A stretch of 64,000 nt of DNA, taken from the NCBI RefSeq assembly GCF_029227915.1, contig NC_079882.1, positions 29,254,001-29,318,000 of the forward strand. Reading direction: 5' to 3'. Origin of the DNA: Hydractinia symbiolongicarpus (taxonomy: Eukaryota > Cnidaria > Hydrozoa > Anthoathecata > Hydractiniidae). Below the pieces are notes generated by a model. That model did not search any database. It was not told the DNA's origin and saw nothing but the letters and a program-made list of their open reading frames with translations. Shown here one piece after another: positions 40,101 through 53,631 of this stretch (position 1 is its first letter; every line of letters begins with the position of its first letter). A program made the position numbers and the translations under genes.

Positions 40101-43100
40101 TAAAACTCATTTTCCCTTTCATGTAAGTTTAAACATAAAATGTGTAGACAAGAAACCTTTTATAGAGTTTTTCCTACAGGTTTTGACATTCTGTTTAATT
40201 TGTTTGTGTATTTTAGCCGTTAAAGGAAATGAAAACAAACAATAATGTCTTAGTGGGAAAAATATAAAAAGAGCAACCAAAACGTATAGTTTTTTGAGCA
40301 CAAGAGCACACGTATCTTTTTAGCTATTCCCTACAAAGCTTTCTATCTTATTGTCATGTGGTATCACAAATCAACAAAATACATGCGACCCAATTTCTCT
40401 TTTTCATCATAATGCTTACCAAATTTGATATGTTTTTTGGAACGAAATTTAAACATAAAAAAGGGCGAATATGTAAAATATTTTAATGGGATATTGTTTT
40501 CATGATAAGAAGGTTATTACAAAAAAGATCTATAGTTTTTTCTCATTAGTTCTTCTTCAAACTTGTTTTTTTGTTAATAGCAATCTGTTGACACTGTTAC
40601 ACCAACTTCTCTGTATAAATTAACTGCATGTCTGTTGCGAAATAATCTTCTCAAAGTTGAAGAGCTGTATTCTCATGTAAGTTTGTAATTATTGTTTAAA
40701 TGTACGTAAGACAATGCATACATAAATAATTGTTATAATTATTTATTTAACTTCAGTTAAAACCAAGTGATAAAGAGATCTTTGAAATGAACAAGAAAGT
40801 GATAGACAGCGCCAAAGAGGAAGCTAAAAAGATGAATGCAGTCATTTTATCTGTAATTTAATATTTTTGTAGTTAAAGTTAACATTGCCAAACTGAAGTA
40901 AAAACGATTCTGACTAATTTTGTTCTAGGATCATGTCGAAAAAGATGATAAAAACAGTGATGGAAAAGATGATGATATAGTATGTGTTTTTCATAAATTT
41001 ACAATCACAGCGTAGTGATTATCATGATCTCAAAAAATAGGCAAATTCAAGAATTTGTTTTCTCTGTTATTTTACATTGGATTGCCCAGCTGATATTTTT
41101 CTGTTTTTTTAAAAAGCGAGGGTAAATCACGCGTAACTTTTGTTTCAAAATACAAATTTTATATTTTAGGTTGTAGATAACCAAAAGTTTGGTCTGTGTC
41201 ATGCGTTGCTTGAGTTAGGGGCTTGGAAGCAGGCTTTATCAATTATGGAACGTCTACCAACTAATCTTTTAATGTCATCCCCTAAAATAGCTCGATCTTT
41301 GTCAAATTTAGTGCATTGCACAGTTGAACCTCTGTACAGAAGGTAAATTTTTATTCATTATGATTATATATGATTGTGCAAGTGAATTTAATCTTTCCAT
41401 AGTTCTGATAAAGGATTTATTATTTTATTATTATTATTTTTTTTTACTCTTTAGCAAATTTTGTCCAAAAGCTGCATTGGGAAATTCGTACAGGACAAGT
41501 CGTGGTTTTCCTGCACCTTGTTTGGAGTATGGCCAATTATGTGATGATGTTTTTCCTATGCTGAATAAACTCGGTGCTTTCCTGTCTATTGATCCAACGT
41601 TGGTTGTAAAGATGATTCGTGTTTCTAAAGGATTTATGAAAGAGGTAGTTTTTATTTTTATTAAGGTAATGTAAGTTTTGATCTACTATTTATTTCTATG
41701 AAATAATTAATTTTTTTCTTTTGATTTGCTTTTAGTACAATGATGCTACCGATGTTGATAAAGAGAAAATGGTACTAAATCGTATTTCTATTTTTCACCT
41801 TTCCCCAAGGGTAAATGTTATTTGCACATGTATCATTTTTCTGCGCCCTTACTATGCAGAGACTTGTGTATGGTGGAATTCTTACGTTGTTGGACGAAGT
41901 GCTTTTGCCATCCATGTCGCTTTTGGAGTGTAACTGCTGTGTTGCCGAAGAGCTCTGGGGACTACTAAAAAGAGTTCCCTATGAAGTCAGGTAATTTTTT
42001 TTTGATAAAAATTAATTTGTTTTGTTTATAACATAATTCTTTAGTAGTTATATGTCGTTTAAATACTTAATTTTTACTTGCAGATATCGGTTATATGCCA
42101 CGTGGAAAAACCATTCGTACATGTATCATCCTAAACTGATTCTTACGAAAGCTAAAACCATCAAAAGAGCTAAGTATATTACAAAGTAAGTGTTGTTATC
42201 TTGTGTAGTAGAAGATGTACATTATCATGATGGCATCACTGAGAAGAAGATAGTTTATCGATTGTGAAAAAGGTTTTCTCGCCAGCTGATTAGTTTGTCC
42301 TGATGTGTTGAACGCATTTTTTGTACAAGAAAACAATACGTTGGTCTTGTTACGAAAGCTGCTGTGATCCCATGGTTAACATCTTCAGCAAATTTTTCAC
42401 AATGGATATGTTGTGAGCAGACATTGATGCTGTTAAAGAATTGTATAGTTGCATTTAACCCATTGTTGGACAATGTCACATCACATCTTCAAATTTCAGG
42501 CGCCTTTCCAAGGAAAATGTAAAACCATCTGGTCGACAAATTGGTAAATTAAGTCATAGTAACCCTGGAATACTTTTCGATCACGTAAGTTTTTCTAAAA
42601 ATATTATTTGCATTGAGTTCTTCATGTGACATAAAGAGGGATTACTATGTGAACCAATTTTCTCTAAATTCTATTTCATAGCTTCTTGATCAAATCCAAA
42701 GGTATGATAACTTCATTGGACCAATGGTCGATTCGCTGAAATATCTCAATCCACTGGCATATGATGTGCTAGCATGTATCATTTCATCTTAAGGATTTTT
42801 GATTTTATTCTGTTGACTTACTCTCTATTACACTGTTCCTTAATGATATTTTAAAATAGTTTGTATTATCGAGGCACTTGCGAACCCTGCTAAGCAAAGA
42901 ATGAAGCAATCAGACACAAACCTGTCAGCATGGTTACAAAGTAAGTCTGCTGTATTTATCGTTACATCATTGTGTTTTAAAACCTGTTTTCTGTAACAAC
43001 ATTAAGGATTGTCACAAAGTCTGGCATATTTTGCCCCTTTTTCCCCCATTATGCTAAAAGGGGGTTAATTTTCTACATATTATGTATTGTTTATACCTTC

Positions 43101-46100
43101 TAATAGGCTTAGCTATGTTCCTAACGTTTGTATTTCTGTTTAGGTTTGTCTCAGTTTTGCGGAGCTGTATTCAAAAAGTATCAAACTGAAATAACAGGTC
43201 TACTTCAGTACATTGCTAACCAATTGAAAGCTGGCAAAAGGTAATCAGTTATGAAGTGATATTACAAGAAATAAACAAAAATCAATTCCCTGTGAAGATA
43301 GACGCCTTTTTGCTATGTGTTCACATAAAGGGTCAAATTGTCAAACCTTATTTTTTGCTTATAGCTTGGATTTGCTTGTGTTGAAAGAGGTTGTTCAGAA
43401 GATGTCTGGTGTAGAGTCCAATGACGATATAACTCCACAACAACTTGAAGCACTGTCTGGTGGTGAAATGATCAAGTCAGAAGTAAAACCCTTTAAAATA
43501 CATGTCTCTATAGTCTACGACAGCTTAAACGTTAAATAACTGAGGTTATGAAGAAATCTCTTTCGTTTTACAACGCAATTGCACTACAGTACATACATAG
43601 TGGTACACAACATTGAATCACATCGTTTTCATTTTTTGTTGCTTAGGGTGCTTATTTCAGTCAAATTCGCAACACACGTAAACCATCAGTGAGGCTGCGA
43701 GATGCTTTGATGGAAGGCAAGCTGACCATACCACTGTGTCTGTTAATTGCACAACAGCGCAATGCCATTGTGTTTGTTGAAGAGCAGCAACGGCATCTCA
43801 AGTTGATTGGCAAACTTTATGATCAGGTGTGTACATTACAAACTAACTGTGATGTTTACGTTGTGAAGAAAAGGTGTTGATGTCTTTAATACAAAAATGC
43901 ATGCCACCCGTAAGTCTTTTTCTTCAGACATGAGATCATAATTGAACTTGTATTTTTTTAATTTTTTCTTTAAATTTGAAGGTCCAAATATTTTGTTATT
44001 AGCGACATTTTTGCTTAGTCGAATTTTATTTTCTGTGAGGTACTATCAAGCCTTTGCTGCAATTAAAAGTATTTTTTAATATATTTTAGTGTCAAGATAA
44101 TCTCATTCAGTTCGGCGGTTTTCTTACTATCCAACTAAGTACACATGACTATAAAGCTAAACTACCCACATTGGATGAATTTCACAAAGTTTATGCTATC
44201 ACTCCAGATGTCTCATTCTTTCTTACAAGACCAGTGTACAGACATGAAATACAGGTGGAATGCTTTTATACAATTTTTTTTAAAATTAGTACATTGCTTT
44301 CGTTAAAATTATTTAATCTTAAATAAGCAATCTTACAGTAAGAATTTTCGCAAGAGTGAGCAAAACTCAAAATGAACCTGGGCTCCTCTAGAACACCTCT
44401 GTGTGGTGGCAATAGAAGAAAAAAAAACATGGCTTAATATGTGTATGTATCATAATGTTGCATGTTATTTATATAAGTTACGTAATTTTGTGTGTTAGGA
44501 GAAAGTCACTAACCTTCGACAAGCTTTAAGTGAACGAAAAGACTGCATAAGTAGTAAACAAAAGGTGTGTAAGAATCCATCTTTAAACTCTTTGCTTTGC
44601 TTTTCTTTTCCCGGTTACTTTACTAAAATGGCCTCCCATTTTTTTTACACTTTTTAGCAATCTGAGCTTGAAAAAAACTTTTCCGAAACTTGCGATAATA
44701 TTTTCCGTCCAATCGTCGAATCAGCGATCCCACTGCAAGCTGCAAAGATTTGGAACAATCTAAGGTAGGTGTGAAGACAGACGGATATTAAAAACTTTAC
44801 ACATTTTTTTATAAGCAACTCGGTTGCTAAGGGCTTAGCCCTGAAAATAGCTAAGAAACTAAGCAACTGGTGAGCAACAACCAGCCCTGAACTTAGCCAA
44901 GTAAATTTTTTCCCCAGCAAAATATTCTATAAAATTAACCAGATGATGTTCGGCAAAACTCAAAAAGCAGAAATTTCAGTAACTGACACAGTAGAGTTGG
45001 CATGCATTTTTCCTTGCATATGTATTTTTTTTCTATAGATACATACAACTTTTAAAATAAAAAAGGCCAGGCAATTTATCAAAAATTCAGGAAGTGATAG
45101 TGTTTGCGTGATCGCGTGCTTCCTTTCTTTTCCAGGTCGATTTTTCCTTAGCAACCTACTAAGCAACTTTAGCCCTGAATTTCTAAAATTCCATAGCAAC
45201 CCCAGTCCTGAACCAAAAAGAGATTATGTAGGGTTTTTTTTTATTTACCTAGTTAGGTCGCAACTTTAAATTTTCTTTCTTTCTTTTATAGCCCACTTTT
45301 ATACGTCACGTTCTGGTCTTTATCAATGTATGATTTGTACACACCGGTGGAGAGATACGAAGAAGAAGTAACTAAACTGAAAGATGCAATTAATGATGTC
45401 GATGACAACAAGGAGATTGTAAGACTTTTAACGAATCTATAATTCTTTTTAGGTACAGAGCTTTTTTTATGTAAACGACACCATGTTTTGTTCCATCCTT
45501 TAGACGTCCAGCTCAAAAAAGAAAAAAGAAAAGGAGCGCTGTCAATTCCTCATAGAGAAGTTAAACGACGAAAAACAAGTGCAACTCGATCACAATAAAT
45601 TAGTCAGATGTTGGCTAGAATCGCGGAGAGAGGCGTGGTTTCCGTCCAGTAAGATTTTTTTTTTCATGGCGCATAAGAACTGGTGTTTAGCGTTCTTTCT
45701 CGGGTCCGTTAAAAACAGCACCTTTTATGTAGTACCAGTAACGTAGAAAACGCAAGATTGGTTATTAGTGAACCTTTGGTTTAACTATATAATTTAGTTA
45801 ACACAAAATGATGTGGTCGTAGCAGTAGTCCACTGTTTTTTAATTTTAAGTCTTTTCAAAATCAAACAGACTTTCAACACAAAGCAAGCACGCTCTCAGC
45901 GAGAATGTTTTTTGTGGGTACCCACAATTTTCTACCCTTTTTCTCTCATTTGTAAATGTATTATTGTTGTAGAACTTGCTAAAGGAGAGACCATTACACA
46001 ATTTCTGCAACTCTGTATCTTTCCACGGTGTGTGTTCTCTGCGATCGATGCTGTGTACTGTGCAAAGTTCATCCAAACCATACATACTTTGGAAGCTCCC

Positions 46101-49100
46101 AATTTCTCCACCTTGATATGCTTCGACAGGGTATGTTGTGTATCTCCTCTACACGTATATGATTTGATTTATTTCTTTGTTTTTCGAGTTGTTCTTGTTA
46201 TTATTTGTCTTCTACACATTCAGACTTTTTCTGATGTATCTTACATCGTGGCAAGTTTAACTGAGAATGAAGCCAGTCGATATGGTACGTGTTATTCTTT
46301 TTAAAATTATTTTTTATGCCAATATCTTATCAGGGAGATTAAGAATATTTTATTTGGGATTTTCACAGCAACTTTGTGCGGTCTTTTTTAGGACGCTTTC
46401 TGTGCGCTATGCTTCGAATGGTGTCACGATGGCATGGTGACAAAAAGCTGTATGACAAGGTTAAGTTGCTCTACACAAAGATGCACCTTTTTTTTAAAAA
46501 AAAATCTGTATCAAGAACATCTATGTTTGGTCATGAACAATTAATTAATTCGAAAAAAATAAAAAAATGTTCGGAATACGAAATCGGCTGAAGGACAAAT
46601 TACTGGTTTTAACCTTTTCTATTTGTTACAGGAATGCTCGAGATTTCCTGGTTTTTTAACAATTCTTCGCGCAACAAACAGCGAGAAGGCTTCTTATCTG
46701 GATTACGAAAACTTTCGACATGTTTGCCACAAATGGCAATACAAACTGACAAAAGTGAGTTTTCTACAGACTTAATAGATTTTTACGTGACGAGTAGTGA
46801 CTACGCAAATCTTCTTTTTTAGGCTTTAATACTTGGTATTGAATCGAAAGACTACACGCAAATAAGAAACACTTTGTTAGTGTTGATCAAGGTGAAAACT
46901 TGTTGTTGTTGTTTTTTTTCAATCTTTTTAATTCAATTTTTTTCAGAATAACACTTCGGTATTCACGTCAGCAATTGCTGGTTGCCAACGTAAATTAGAA
47001 AGTTCGGCTTTGAATATGCACGGTAGAAGAAGTACAGTGCATATAAAATAACTTCACTTTTGAATATGTACCGCTTGTTTGATCAACAGTACTAGTGTAA
47101 TGGTATGTGAGAACAGTGCGTGTGAAATCTCTCTAGTAAGCCTATTAATAGTGGCAAATAAGAATTTATGGTAATCAACTTTTGAGTTTGTAAATGTATA
47201 TGATTTAGATTTTGCCATATTATCCTCAAGTTCAGAACCTTGGCCAAGCGCTAGAAAGAAGAATAGAGAAGATAATCGAAGACGAAAAAGATAAACGACA
47301 CGATCTGCAAGCGCTTGCGATTGGGTAGGTAACTGTGATGTAAAAACGACAACTAAATCAAAAATTCTGAAAAAAAGAATTTTTTGGTAATTTGTCACAA
47401 AGTAAAGTAAATGGTCCACCAGTAACCCTTAAATTTCCTGACTTGAAAATTAGGTAAAAGGTTTGTAATGCTCCATGTATATTGACGTTAGTATACTTAA
47501 AACATGTAGGCAAACTGAGAAGATCTTTTGATCTATTGGGTTATTAGAGATAAGGATTTTACCGTTACGAAGTGTATTCATAAATGTAGAAATAAGTGAA
47601 ACACAAAGAGTCTTTGACCGGAGTATTAATGCCACCCTTTTTAAAAATTGGTAACTATAAAGGCGAAAAAATGATTTTTTTGTTTATCGTTTGATGATTT
47701 AGGTACAATGGCATGTTAAAAGCTCGAAAAGCTAGCATGGTGCCAGAAAATCAATTCCATTTAAAAGAAAAAGAGAAGGTATAATGCATCTTCAATTACC
47801 TTTGTTTGGATTTTGAAGTGAATAATTTTAAAGTGATCCACGAAATTTCAGCGGTTTTGCTAGAATTTATTTTTGCGAATCAATATATATATTGCGAAAA
47901 ATTATTTTGAAATTTTTAGATGCAACTAGATCTTTTTATCTTTTAAAACGAAGGTTACCACACAGGTGTTTTTTAAAAGAATTAACTTTTGTGGTTAAGC
48001 AAACAATTTTGTGACTGAGATGGCAAAATCAGTTTTTTTGAGTAAAGTATTAGAATTAGGTGTGTTTCAAGGCTCATTAGATAAAATAAGATGCAAAAAA
48101 GAAGTTGTAATTAATACTTTGTCGCTTTTTTAGTTGCTTGAGAACAGCAGACCATTAAAAGCAGCTGCTGTTACGAAACAAGTAAAACAGGTATTGTAAC
48201 ATTCATCTTCCTTTCGTTTTCCTAGAGTTGTTTCATTGATGTCAATGCAAATGCTTTATTTTGTAGGAAACATCAGAAAGTAATGAGAAAATAGGTAAGA
48301 ATATGCAAAAAAATTGTCTTTATGTTATTGTATCATTATTGTTCACCTGATTTCTTGATTCTTATCTTTTTTTAGTTAAAAAAGAGGAAGTGTCCAAAAC
48401 GTAATTTATATTATTTTAAATTGTTACAAACGTTTATTCCAACCACAACCTTTCTATTTTTACACTACTTCATGATCAAATTTTTTTCTAAATGCAGTCC
48501 TTCTGAAAAGAGATCAACATCAAAAACTGAGATTAGTCACAATGCGTCCAGAAGTGAACGTGAGAAAGTGATCATCGAAGAAGATAGTGTCGAAAAGTAT
48601 GTTGATTTTTATTGGTATTTTTTTCTCTCGCTCTGTAACAGAATATTTCTGTAACAAAGTTACGGCTCATTAATCAAAATGCTGTCAAAAGGATTTTTTA
48701 ACTTATTTTAAATAAGGAGGTAAACTTTGAGCAGTATCTTTCGCCATTTTAAAACCCTGAATCTTCTGAATTCAACATTTTCTCTTATTCCTTCAAAAGC
48801 AGGAGCAAATACCTTTTGGTCTCCCCCTCAAAATGTATATGCTGTACAGTATATTCTTAAATGAAATCCAAAATCTCAATATTAAATAAAGTTTAAAAGA
48901 AGCAATCTTGAAAACAAAGGATAATCATGAAATTTCAAAATCGCATCAAAAAGTCAGGAATTTCGTTGAGTGAAAATTTACTGTTGCTTTAAAAAAATTG
49001 ACTAAATTTCCTCTCGCCTTTTTATTAGGCCGATTTTTTAATTATAGCGTTTTTGCAATGTGTATTTTTGTTCTCAGGAAAAAAGCGTCAAGCCGTTCGC

Positions 49101-50364
49101 CAAGACATTCAGCTGGTACCGATAAATTAAAGCAAGAGGATAACAGGTAAACTTGTTGCATGCCAATAAAAAGGGTCTGCCGGACCATCTAAGAGCCTTA
49201 AAGCATCGCAAAAATAGTTACTCAAAGGTCTTAGTTTTTGCGAATTTTTATCACTTTTGCGAAAACTAAGTTTTGATTTTTTCCTTTTTTGTCAAAGGAT
49301 TTACATAAAAAGGTCTTTAAAACTGTTTCTTTCAACTTTTGTCTCGAAATTCACAAAATTTAATATATTACAATATTAATTACTGATTTCGCAAAAATTA
49401 ATCTTTTTTTCTGAAGAAAACTTTCGGACATTTACAATTTATCTCTAAGAAGAGACATTTTATTTTAGTGGTAAGGAGCGAGATCGAGGTGATCGTTCGA
49501 AAGACAAAGACAGAACGAAAGAAAAAGACAAACGAGCAAGAACAAACTCTCCAAGCAGTGAAGGTATTTTAGTTGATCGCTAAAATTTTTCCAGTTCTTG
49601 AACACTGCGAAATAATTTAATGAGCTTTTTTGTTTAGATATTAAGAAGAGAAAAATTGCAGAAGATACATCACACAAGGTATTTTCTTTAGCATTTTACA
49701 CTGCTTGCACTACTCAAATGAAAAGCTAGTGTCAGTACTAATTTTTCTCGGAGTATAAACTTGGAGTGGATTTTTGTTTGGCACCTCTCTTAAAAGAAGA
49801 ACTATTATTTTATTGGAACATATTTGTAAAATTTTAGAAGGAAAAAGAAAAGAGCGACAGTAAAAAAGAAAGGAAGCGCGTAAGCATTGTTAAATTCATT
49901 AATACTATCTTTTACTCTAACATTTTACCCTCACTCTGTCACCTTGTGCAAAACCTTTCCCTTGACAACTTCTAAATACAACCTTTTACGCATTGCAATT
50001 AGTTTTTTATTCCCGGTGCTGCTTATTTTTCTAGCATTTCTTGTGTTTTAGGGACCTGTCTATCTTTTTGTTGCTTTTATTGCTTGTAACGCCACATCCG
50101 TACTACTTTAATTTTTTTAGACCTCCATTGAACCAGAAATTAAAGAATCGAAACGGCGAAAGGAGGATGTAAGTGAGTAATAAATCAGGTGTTGAGACCT
50201 TTAAATGCGATCAAGTATTTCTATATTTTTTTAAATGATTCTTTTAAGAGAAAGTAGACGTAAAAATAGTTAAAAAAGTTGTGACGCATTAAAAGGTATC
50301 TTTCTTTTTTTAGAGCGCTAAAAAAGACAAAATAAAAAAGGATAAAAGTTCAAAAAGAACTTAA
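34193..50364 (+). CDS. THOC2: THO complex subunit 2 (THOC2), 44 coding exons
   Basis: Large scaffold of the nuclear THO/TREX complex that couples transcription to mRNA export. Exons: 34193-34236, 36062-36120, 36776-36867, 37067-37118, 38777-38847, 39034-39155, 39239-39372, 39537-39703, 40581-40676, 40757-40852, 40929-40979, 41170-41342, 41455-41644, 41736-41771, 41860-41990, 42084-42185, 42500-42584, 42682-42775, 42860-42940, 43144-43240, 43365-43482, 43647-43826, 44090-44254, 44499-44564, 44658-44764, 45292-45418, 45504-45648, 45973-46130, 46224-46284, 46392-46459, 46632-46754, 46823-46891, 47209-47324, 47703-47778, 48134-48190, 48267-48294, 48376-48400, 48498-48596, 49078-49146, 49469-49563, 49638-49678, 49838-49879, 50121-50168, 50314-50364. 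All are in frame: 1368 residues. Diagnostic stretches: [70 protein letters not shown] Lys/Glu/Arg-rich tail is spread over many tiny exons. Confidence 0.93.
34540..34965 (-). mobile_element. LINE reverse-transcriptase C-terminal fragment in THOC2 intron 1
   Basis: The minus-strand translation, broken by shifts, contains ERDCLLRN-like text, [54 protein letters not shown]-type text and a [20 protein letters not shown] run, given here as short fragments. This order (RMVRWMC, RSRL, RLRWFGH, GRPRKTW, DL...L) is the familiar end of certain non-LTR reverse transcriptases. No N-terminal part is present. Confidence 0.6.
34998..35240 (-). mobile_element. SINE-like repeat, copy in THOC2 intron 1
   Basis: ATGTGCATATTTTACATGGC, GAGTCCCAGAGTATCGAATG and CCCTGCAACATCCAATGGCC match the copy at 20105. 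The tRNA-like head is absent. Directly adjoins the LINE fragment. Confidence 0.75.
37746..37775. repeat. 12-bp perfect palindrome in a THOC2 intron
   Basis: TGCTCTATTTTT (37746-37757), loop TATATC, AAAAATAGAGCA (37764-37775), followed by a partial second AAAATAGAGCA. Possibly part of a small inverted-repeat element in intron 4 (37119-38776). Confidence 0.5.
44790..45240. repeat. Diffuse GCAAC/TTAGCCCTGAA repeats in a THOC2 intron
   Basis: Within the intron between 44764 and 45292 the strings AAGCAACT, TAGCAACC and TTAGCCCTGAA recur (for example near 44814-44840, 44873-44895 and 45150-45180). Looks like an imperfect inverted or tandem dispersed repeat; no coding content. Confidence 0.35.
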
Positions 50365-52783
50365 ACACAGTCGGGTGTAAGTTTCTTTCTTATGATGACT
50401 ATTTTAATTTTGCTGCTTTTTACCTACGCAAGATCTGCAGCATCTAATTTCATGAAAATTTATTCAATTAGTTCACATGTATTTACTTTTGTTTTTTAGG
50501 AAGCCACAGGAGAGTTTGTTCATAGATTCAAATGTATGCTGGGAAGTGCAGAGAACATTGTTTTATTTGAATATGTTTTTTTAGTGAAAAATACATGGCT
50601 TTTTTAAACGGTTTCTTTAATTTTGCGTTCTCCCATCGTTGCAGTGAAAATGTTATGTTGGATTGATGGCACGAATTAATGAAATGGAAGTCGGGCTGTC
50701 GCCACTGACTGGAATTGAATAGCATTTTTACACGCTTTTTGTTATAAGCGTTATCGTACAAGCAATGCAAGACTCGAATTATTTAAAGCAATTTGTATGC
50801 AGCAGCAAGCCCCAAGCGAACAAAAAAAGAAAGAAAGACAAACGATATAAGAGTTTCCTTATTACAAAATTCATACGACGGCAAACGAAATTTAAGCAGA
50901 AGGAAGAAGTTAATTGGCGCACTAATCTAACGAGGCTGTAATTCCGCAAAATTTTATCACAAAAACAACACATGGCATAAAAATGTTCTACATTTTTGTA
51001 TCTAAATTTCCTCCAAAAGCCTTAATTTTATTAACGGTGGCCGCAAATATCGAACAAAAGGCTGAATCGTCGTATATGCTTTGTTGATTTGTGATGTCGC
51101 ACCCCCGACAGCTGAAGATGCTCTTTCATCTTTATTTTTTTACTGCATTTAAAATCGTTTTACCAGCAGAAAAGTGCTCCACACATATTATTAATTTACT
51201 GAACAAAATATCGGCGGCTACCGTGGTACGACCTTAAAAATCTCGAGAATCAGTTCACAGAGACAAATAAAATTACATTTTGTGTTGACACTAAGGAACA
51301 ATTTGAGCTCCTCTTGGGTTCAAATACACGCTTCCATCCCGGGAACGGGATTTTTTGCATGTAGAAAGCCTTTATTATCGATTTCTAGTCTAACGGTCAT
51401 TGAAGGAGGACTTGTAATTAAAGCATGGTCGTATAGAAGAGTTATTGGCTAAATTTGTTAACTTTAGGAATATTTATAACCGTAGGCGTACAAAAAATAA
51501 AAAACTTCAGGTGTACACACCTTCGCAAACAGAATGGACATAATTTCGCGAATTGTCGTGATTTTAAAAAACGGAAAAATTTATTTTACCTGGCAACAAT
51601 ATTAATGACTTCAACTATTCATAGTAATATAAACAATGCAGAATATTTAAAAATCAAAACAATCACTCCTGGTGGTTTCGACCTTTTTGAAGTTAAAATT
51701 GCTTTACCATATTTTCTTTAATAAGAGACTCCTCGTAGAGGTCTGTTATAGAGATATAAGACTCCCTCATTACTAGCAATCTCTTTAAATTGTAGACCCA
51801 TTTTAAGATTGGAAAAATCAATAGTAGGCCCGTCTAGGAAAGTATAATTTAGGCCATTGATTTGCAGTGTGATTGACTTTCAAGTAGGAGCAGGAAAATA
51901 CAATTTAGCTTAGTGAAGAGCTATTCTGACGTACAATGCAATAAATTTCAAAATCATTGCGCCAATAAAATAGCATGATCCAATTTTTAACTCAAATTAC
52001 GATCTTTAAGTTTTTTATTTCTTTCAGCATAATTCTCATAACTTGGCATTCTATCTTATCAAAACCGGCAGTAAGATTTCCTTGATTTTCATTAATATTG
52101 AGTAAAAATTTTTATATAGAGTAAAAGGAAAAGAGTTTGTGATGTCGATTTTTTTTATTTTATTTCCTCTCCTAAACCTCATTCTAGAAATAATAGACTT
52201 CCTCCTTCCAATTATAGCCCCCTCTCAGAGGTGTCTTCGAATGATAGAAGAGGGGTCTTATAATAGAAGAAATACGGCAATTTTACATTTGTCATCGCAG
52301 GTTGTCCACTCTTTTTCAGAAGTAAATTCTAGGACTTCTTTGACCTCTCTCCAGGAGCCATTTCGTTTAACCAAGAAAATAAAAAATTGGAAAAAAAAAA
52401 ACCCGCAAACATTTCCCTAATCTGACGACTAAAAAATCGGAACCTAATCCAAAAAGATGTAGAAAAAATATTTTTGGAGTACATTTTATTTTCAAGAGTT
52501 TTAAGGGGCAGTGACTACCCTGTATCGGCACCACTTGGATCCAAACATTCCAAGTTATAATTGTTTTTTCAATTAAGTTAATTTTGCGAATTTTTGCTAG
52601 TAAGATTACGATTCGCGATGAAGAATTTGTTCGTGAAAATTTGTACGCCCGAAGTAAAACGGAAAAAACAAGGCTTAATGGACTCAACAATTAAAAAATG
52701 TCAAAATATATATTAGCGTTAACTATTTACAATAAAGTTTTAATTTTCATCAGAACTTCTGTTGTTTTTTTAAATGAAAAACA
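50365..52783. other. Intergenic region between convergent THOC2 and EFCAB10-like genes
   Basis: 3' UTRs and AT-rich sequence. No recognisable gene. Short open frames at 50528-50973 (minus) and 51455-51721 (plus) lack domains. A degenerate repeat-like patch lies at 51720-52280. Confidence 0.5.
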
Positions 52784-53631
52784 CTACGCAAATGTCGCGG
52801 TAGCCTTCACAATACCTTCATTCCTAAAAAAATAATAATAATTTCTTTAAAATTTTCACACGAATATTACCACAAATAAGATATCTACCTTTTTAGGATG
52901 CCTCGAGTTCATTATTCCAAAGACAATAGATTGTATCATTTCCCTTTTGTAATGATATTGTTAATAAATAATACTTACGCTTCATGTACAAAAGTGTCTA
53001 CGTCAATACAATCATTTTCGGTACCAGGAGGCTTTCTATCATAAGTTGAGACTCCTAAGTTTTCCATTCCTGTATATCTCAAATATACACCCAGTGTTAA
53101 CAAACAAACAAACAAACTGCATAATCTCATGCTTTATAGCAAAACGTTTAAAAACTAAGTTAGAAAAAACATTGAATAAACTGTAACTTTACCTGACTTA
53201 TATTGACTATGATTTATAAAGCCTTTATTGGCAGTATCCATCATTCCAAATATAGATTTGACATTGCTTTCATCAAATAGGGTGGGATAATTAACGCTCG
53301 TGTTTCGCGATTCTTTCAATTTTTCGATATAATCAATTATGAATGTTTTAGGGTTATCTAAATGATCACATGTAAAGAGTTAAAAACAGACTCATTGACT
53401 AATATTAAATTGAGTGCAGCTTCCCCACCCAATTTTCCAGCAAGACAAAAAAATTACAAACCTTAGGGAATTATACTCACCAGGTCTTTCATATACTAAG
53501 GCTGAGGTAATATTTTCAAGTAGTTCTAGAATCTTGTGCTTTTTAAGGTAGAATTGTGCCCGTTCTTCTCCAGCTTTTGTGGACTCGGTGAGGGTACCAG
53601 GAGAAATGTTGCGACTTTTACTGGAAGTCAT
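52784..53631 (-). CDS. EFCAB10: EFCAB10-like (RIIa dimerisation / EF-hand) protein
   Basis: Four coding exons, 53481-53631, 53193-53357, 52979-53069 and 52784-52823, with conserved gt/ag and frame, give 148 residues. The first exon, AQFYLKKHKILELLENITSA and LVYERPG, matches the RIIa dimerisation/docking helix pair with the family's continuation DNPKTFIIDYIEKLKE. The second exon has LFDESNVKSIFGMMDTANKG and FINHSQYK, an EF-hand-like segment without a full calcium loop. The last exons (GMENLGVSTYDRKPPG, NEGIVKATATFA) complete it. This architecture is that of EFCAB10, a small ciliary/flagellar-type protein. Convergent with THOC2. Confidence 0.75.

Noticed and set aside
46947-47040. Extra THOC2 exon after CAG at 46946
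   Set aside because: Exon 46823-46891 joins exon 47209-47324 in phase 0 with family-typical sequence; including this stretch interrupts it.
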